8,231 nt of DNA. It comes from DATAAM01 sp036260075 (GTDB lineage: Bacteria; Actinomycetota; Acidimicrobiia; Acidimicrobiales; JAHWLA01). Both the position numbers and the translations under genes were made by a program. The stretch spans positions 1 through 8,231 of the forward strand of contig DATAAM010000070.1 of NCBI GenBank assembly GCA_036260075.1. The letters run 5' to 3'. Each line of letters opens with the position of its first letter. Position 1 is the stretch's first letter. The notes below the pieces were generated by a model. That model was not told where the DNA came from, did no database searches, and saw nothing but the letters and a program-made list of their open reading frames with translations. Shown here one piece after another: positions 6,158 through 8,231 of the stretch.

Positions 6158-6594
6158 CCGCCGGACTCGACCCGGGCCTTGAGCTCGCGCAGGGCGTTGC
6201 CGATGATGCGGCTCTCCGCCCTCGACTTGATGAAGCCGGGCAGCGGCACCACGAGCTCGACGGCCAGGTGGTACGTCACCTCGGTGCCGCCCTCGGCCGC
6301 GTCGAACACGTACGTGCCGTCGAGGCGACGGGTGATGTCGCCCCGCTCCAGCACCCAGGAGACCTCCCGGGGTGCCTTGGAGTAGTCGTAGGCCAACGTG
6401 TAGGAGGTGCTGCGGCCCATCGCCGCGGCGCGGAAGGCGACCTTGCTGCCGCGGCCCTGCTCGTCGCGCTCGAGGACCTCGACGTGCTTGATGTCGGCCA
6501 CCCACTCGGGATAGCGCTCGAAGTCGAGCACGACCCCGTAGCAGCGCTCCGGTGGCGCCTCGATGCGCAGCTGCTCGGTGGCCTGGTCCGCCAA
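6154..6594 (-). CDS. SRPBCC (polyketide cyclase/START-like) ligand-binding protein
   Basis: 146-residue protein with the SRPBCC helix-grip fold, which makes a deep pocket for lipids or other hydrophobic ligands. Family marks are an N-terminal strand with EAPPERCYGVVLDFERYPEW at 12-31, a central antiparallel region with RRLDGTYVF at 89-97 and GGTEVTYHL at 102-110, and a long C-terminal helix from about 119 containing SRAESRIIGNAL. Ligand unknown; no enzyme residues can be assigned. The start is a TTG at 6594 preceded by GAGGGGG at four bases; no ATG or GTG upstream in frame fits better. Its stop overlaps the ArsA-like start by four bases (GTGA), so the two are very likely coupled and may act together. 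Confidence 0.85.
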   Translation of the reverse strand: MADQATEQLRIEAPPERCYGVVLDFERYPEWVADIKHVEVLERDEQGRGSKVAFRAAAMGRSTSYTLAYDYSKAPREVSWVLERGDITRRLDGTYVFDAAEGGTEVTYHLAVELVVPLPGFIKSRAESRIIGNALRELKARVESGG

Positions 6595-6608
6595 CGTGCC
6601 CCCTCGCC

Positions 6609-6743
6609 TCAGGCGCCCACCGGCGCGTTCGGCTTCGCGACGGCGTGGTCACGGCCGAGGACGACGCCGTGGCCCCGACGCACTCGGGCGCCGGCGACCC
6701 CGAACGGCAACGCCGACAGGCCGAGCAGGAGGGTCCACCGCAT
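6609..6743 (-). CDS. Possible 44-residue membrane peptide
   Basis: A small frame fills most of the 162-base gap between the 4-TM membrane protein gene and the SRPBCC gene. From the ATG at 6743 it begins MRWTLLLGLSALPFGVAGA, a plausible membrane segment or signal sequence, followed by a basic tail to the stop at 6609. No Shine-Dalgarno is visible, and I know no homologue. The frame stays open further upstream, as GC-rich DNA often does. It may be real or simply spacer. Confidence 0.3.
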   Translation of the reverse strand: MRWTLLLGLSALPFGVAGARVRRGHGVVLGRDHAVAKPNAPVGA

Positions 6744-6756
6744 CAGGGCGCCGATG

Positions 6757-7212
6757 CTAGCGGCCGGTGCCTTTCGGCTGCCGCGGCTGCCGGCGCGGGA
6801 AGGCGCCGTGGTACGCGCCCCACACACCCGCCAGCGCCAGGCCGTAGACGGGCACGAGGATGCCGAAGGCCAGGCTGGTGTTGGGGCGGCCCGCGGCGGT
6901 GGCCGCGGCCACCAGCACCTGCACGACGAACGACCCGAGCAGTCGACGACGCACGCGCCGCGGTGCCACGTCGCGTTCGAGGAAGAACAGGGCGAGCACG
7001 GCGACGTGCTCGGTGCGGCTGCGGACCACCGCGCGCGCGTATGCCACGAAGAAGGCCACGGTGCCCGCCGTGAACAGCACGAGGGACACGACCAGGGCGG
7101 GCAGGTCGGCGGCCGGGACGACCGCGCCGAGGACTGCGGCCACGCCGAAGGCGGCGGTGCCGAGCCACGAGGCGCGGACGATCCCCTCGCCGTCGTTGGG
7201 GCCGTCGATCAC
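6757..7212 (-). CDS. 4-TM membrane protein of unknown function (complete copy)
   Basis: 151-residue integral membrane protein. Hydrophobic segments lie at about 14-32, 36-58, 91-108 and 112-134. The cytoplasmic-looking loop between TM2 and TM3 is basic and carries AYARAVVRSRTEHVAV (58-73) and VRRRLLG (87-93), which I take as the family signature. I recall similar small membrane proteins beside PimB-like glycosyltransferases in other actinobacteria but cannot name a function. The GTG at 7212 overlaps the upstream stop as GTGA. Its first two-thirds are repeated in the fused gene just upstream: 30 of the first 53 aligned residues are identical by hand. Unlike that copy it retains TM3 and TM4. 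Confidence 0.78.
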   Translation of the reverse strand: MIDGPNDGEGIVRASWLGTAAFGVAAVLGAVVPAADLPALVVSLVLFTAGTVAFFVAYARAVVRSRTEHVAVLALFFLERDVAPRRVRRRLLGSFVVQVLVAAATAAGRPNTSLAFGILVPVYGLALAGVWGAYHGAFPRRQPRQPKGTGR

Positions 7213-7979
7213 GCCACCAGCGCGGCCGACAGCCTCGTGGCCAGCCCGTCGTAGTCGAAGTGGCGTTCGGCTCGGGCGCGGGCGGCCCGCCCCATGCCGG
7301 TGCGCAGGTCGGGGTCGTCGAGGAGGCGACGGAGGGCGTCGGCCACCTCGGCGGTGCTGCGGGGGTGACGCACGACGATCCCCGTCTCGCCGTCGACCAC
7401 GGCCTCGGCGGCACCTCCGCTGTCTCCCGCCACCTGCGGCACGCCGCAGGCGGCCGCTTCGAGGAACACGATGCCGAACCCCTCCTGCTCGAGGCCTCCC
7501 CACCGGGAGCGGCAGGGCACGGCCAGCACGTCGGCCGCCGCGACCAGCCCGGGCAGGGCCTCGTCGGCCACGGGGCCCAGGAACCTGACCGGGGCGCCGG
7601 CGGTGCGGGCCCGGCGCTCGAGCCGGGCCCGGTCGCGCCCGCGACCGGCGACGGCCACCACCACCTGGGCGCTGAGCGCTCCCAACAGGCTGCGCCGGAC
7701 GTCGGGCGGGGCACTGCCGGCGAGGAAGTACAGCGTCGTCACCGCGATGGACTCGGTGCGGCTGCGGGTCACGGCCCTGGCGTAGGCGGCGACGAAGAGC
7801 ACGAGGCCGGCGACGAAGAGCACGACGTCGACGACCAGGGCCACTGGATCGAGCGCCTCCACCAGCACGGCGGCCGTCGCCGTGACCGCGAAGAGGGCGG
7901 TGCCGTACCACGCCGCCTTGCGGATGCCGTGGCCGGCTGCGGGACCGGACGCCGGCCGGCGTCCGTCGCTGCCGCTCAC
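6900..7979. repeat. Diverged tandem duplication of the glycosyltransferase-end/membrane-protein unit
   Basis: Two copies of a unit run in tandem: copy A covers the glycosyltransferase tail from the right edge plus the membrane-protein start (about 8231 to 7650), and copy B the same order at about 7650 to 6900. The glycosyltransferase stop codons are 767 bases apart. A 16-base stretch in the membrane-protein part is identical at 7009-7024 and 7752-7767; the shorter 743-base offset is explained by eight extra residues in copy A. Protein identity by hand is about 53 of 82 in the glycosyltransferase tail, so the duplication is old. Confidence 0.7.
7209..7979 (-). CDS. Fusion: membrane-protein N-terminus joined to PimB-like GT4 C-terminal half
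   Basis: 256-residue open frame made of two families. Residues 1 to about 110 match the neighbouring 4-TM protein (TM segments at about 23-41 and 46-66, then AYARAVTRSRTESIAV at 65-80 and RRSLLG) and stop at the start of its TM3. From about 108 it becomes the C-terminal Rossmann half of a PimB-like GT4 glycosyltransferase: GRGRDRARLERRA, RSRWGGLEQEGFGIVFLEA with the E-x7-E pair Glu166/Glu174, and CGVPQVAGDSGGAAEAV. The acceptor-binding N-terminal glycosyltransferase domain is absent, so normal catalysis is doubtful, though the sugar-nucleotide half looks intact. The GTG at 7979 overlaps the upstream glycosyltransferase stop (GTGA). No stop or frameshift breaks the frame. A deletion or duplication junction, or a mis-assembly between paralogues, are the competing explanations. 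Confidence 0.72.
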   Translation of the reverse strand: MSGSDGRRPASGPAAGHGIRKAAWYGTALFAVTATAAVLVEALDPVALVVDVVLFVAGLVLFVAAYARAVTRSRTESIAVTTLYFLAGSAPPDVRRSLLGALSAQVVVAVAGRGRDRARLERRARTAGAPVRFLGPVADEALPGLVAAADVLAVPCRSRWGGLEQEGFGIVFLEAAACGVPQVAGDSGGAAEAVVDGETGIVVRHPRSTAEVADALRRLLDDPDLRTGMGRAARARAERHFDYDGLATRLSAALVA

Positions 7980-8231
7980 TCGAGGGGAGCGAGTGCGCGG
8001 TCGAGGACCGTGGCCAGGTGGTCGTACCGAAAGCGCTCTTCGGCCCGCTGCCGGGCGGCCCGGCCCCACACGGCCCGCCGGTCGGCGTCGTCGAGGAGCG
8101 GAGCCAGCGCGGCGGCGACGGCAAGGGGGTCGTGGGGCCGATCGACGACCGTCCCCGTCTCGCCGTCGGCGACCGCCTCCGCCGCTCCTCCGCTCCGTCC
8201 CGCGACCACGGGCACGCCGCACGCCGCCGCC
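7976..8231 (-). CDS. PimB-like GT4 glycosyltransferase (C-terminal end; start off the right edge)
   Basis: Only the last 85 codons (84 residues and the stop) are inside the window. They begin within the donor-binding motif (AAACGVPVVAGRSGGAAEAV), followed by the DGETGTVV strand and the C-terminal helices with LLDDADRR and GRAARQRAEERF. This is the usual end of GT4 enzymes of the PimB type, which transfer sugars, often mannose, from a nucleotide donor to a lipid acceptor at the inner membrane face. The actual acceptor cannot be read here. Its stop overlaps the GTG of the next gene as GTGA. It is about 65% identical by hand to the glycosyltransferase part of that fused gene. The E-x7-E pair lies beyond the edge. 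Confidence 0.82.
   Translation of the reverse strand, partial: AAACGVPVVAGRSGGAAEAVADGETGTVVDRPHDPLAVAAALAPLLDDADRRAVWGRAARQRAEERFRYDHLATVLDRALAPLE

Noticed and set aside
4928..6385. 485-codon plus-strand frame
   Set aside because: It is antisense to the ArsA-like and SRPBCC genes and contains no recognisable motif.
6158..6652. Upstream in-frame extension of the ArsA-like protein
   Set aside because: The extension overlaps the whole SRPBCC gene in another frame and gives low-complexity sequence. The GTG at 6157, just before the P-loop region, is the family-like start.
1..8231. tRNA, rRNA, CRISPR array, insertion sequence or phage genes
   Set aside because: No cloverleaf-like sequence, regularly spaced short repeats, transposase or integrase motifs, or shift in base composition were seen on either strand.

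Overview
The window is very GC-rich, with the base bias and long antisense shadow frames expected of a high-GC actinobacterium. Several features support that reading: many GTG starts and one TTG start, a ROK kinase overlapping a luciferase-like oxidoreductase, an actinobacterial eRF1-like (baeRF) protein, and a HAIR-like heat-shock operator before hsp20. A lineage near Acidimicrobiia is my guess, not a demonstrated placement. All genes except hsp20 lie on the minus strand, so transcription mostly runs right to left. No RNA gene, insertion sequence or CRISPR array is visible, and no gene-free stretch exceeds 300 bases.

Right block (8231 to 4728, minus), in transcription order: the C-terminus of a PimB-like GT4 glycosyltransferase; an unusual fusion of the N-terminal part of a small membrane protein to the C-terminal part of a second PimB-like glycosyltransferase; a complete 4-TM membrane protein of the same family; a possible 44-codon ORF; an SRPBCC lipid-binding-type protein; a single-domain ArsA/Get3-like ATPase with an HSP20-like C-terminal domain; and an 84-residue protein of unknown function. 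Most junctions are 4-base GTGA or ATGA overlaps, so much of the block is probably one translationally coupled operon. The glycosyltransferase/membrane-protein unit occurs twice in tandem, offset by 767 bases at the stop codons. The fused gene spans the junction of the two copies.

Centre (4237-4731, plus): hsp20 is the only plus-strand gene. It diverges from the baeRF gene (4097 to 2982, minus). The short shared promoter region holds a near-match to the HspR-associated inverted repeat, overlapping TATA-like -10 elements on both strands. hsp20 converges with the 84-residue gene so tightly that both stop codons share one CTAG, and a strong hairpin follows 21 bases later.

Left block (2918 to 1, minus): a zinc-motif ROK-family sugar kinase overlaps a short LLM-class flavin/F420 oxidoreductase by 10 bases. 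Next comes a small protein with a coiled coil and one membrane segment, with its own TATACT and a palindrome in its leader. Last is an AlaC-type alanine aminotransferase cut by the left edge.

Together the window links primary metabolism (alanine, glucose phosphorylation, a redox enzyme), envelope glycosyl transfer, and protein quality control (Hsp20, baeRF, ArsA-HSP20). The points most worth a second look are the membrane-protein/glycosyltransferase fusion and the HAIR-like divergent baeRF/hsp20 pair.
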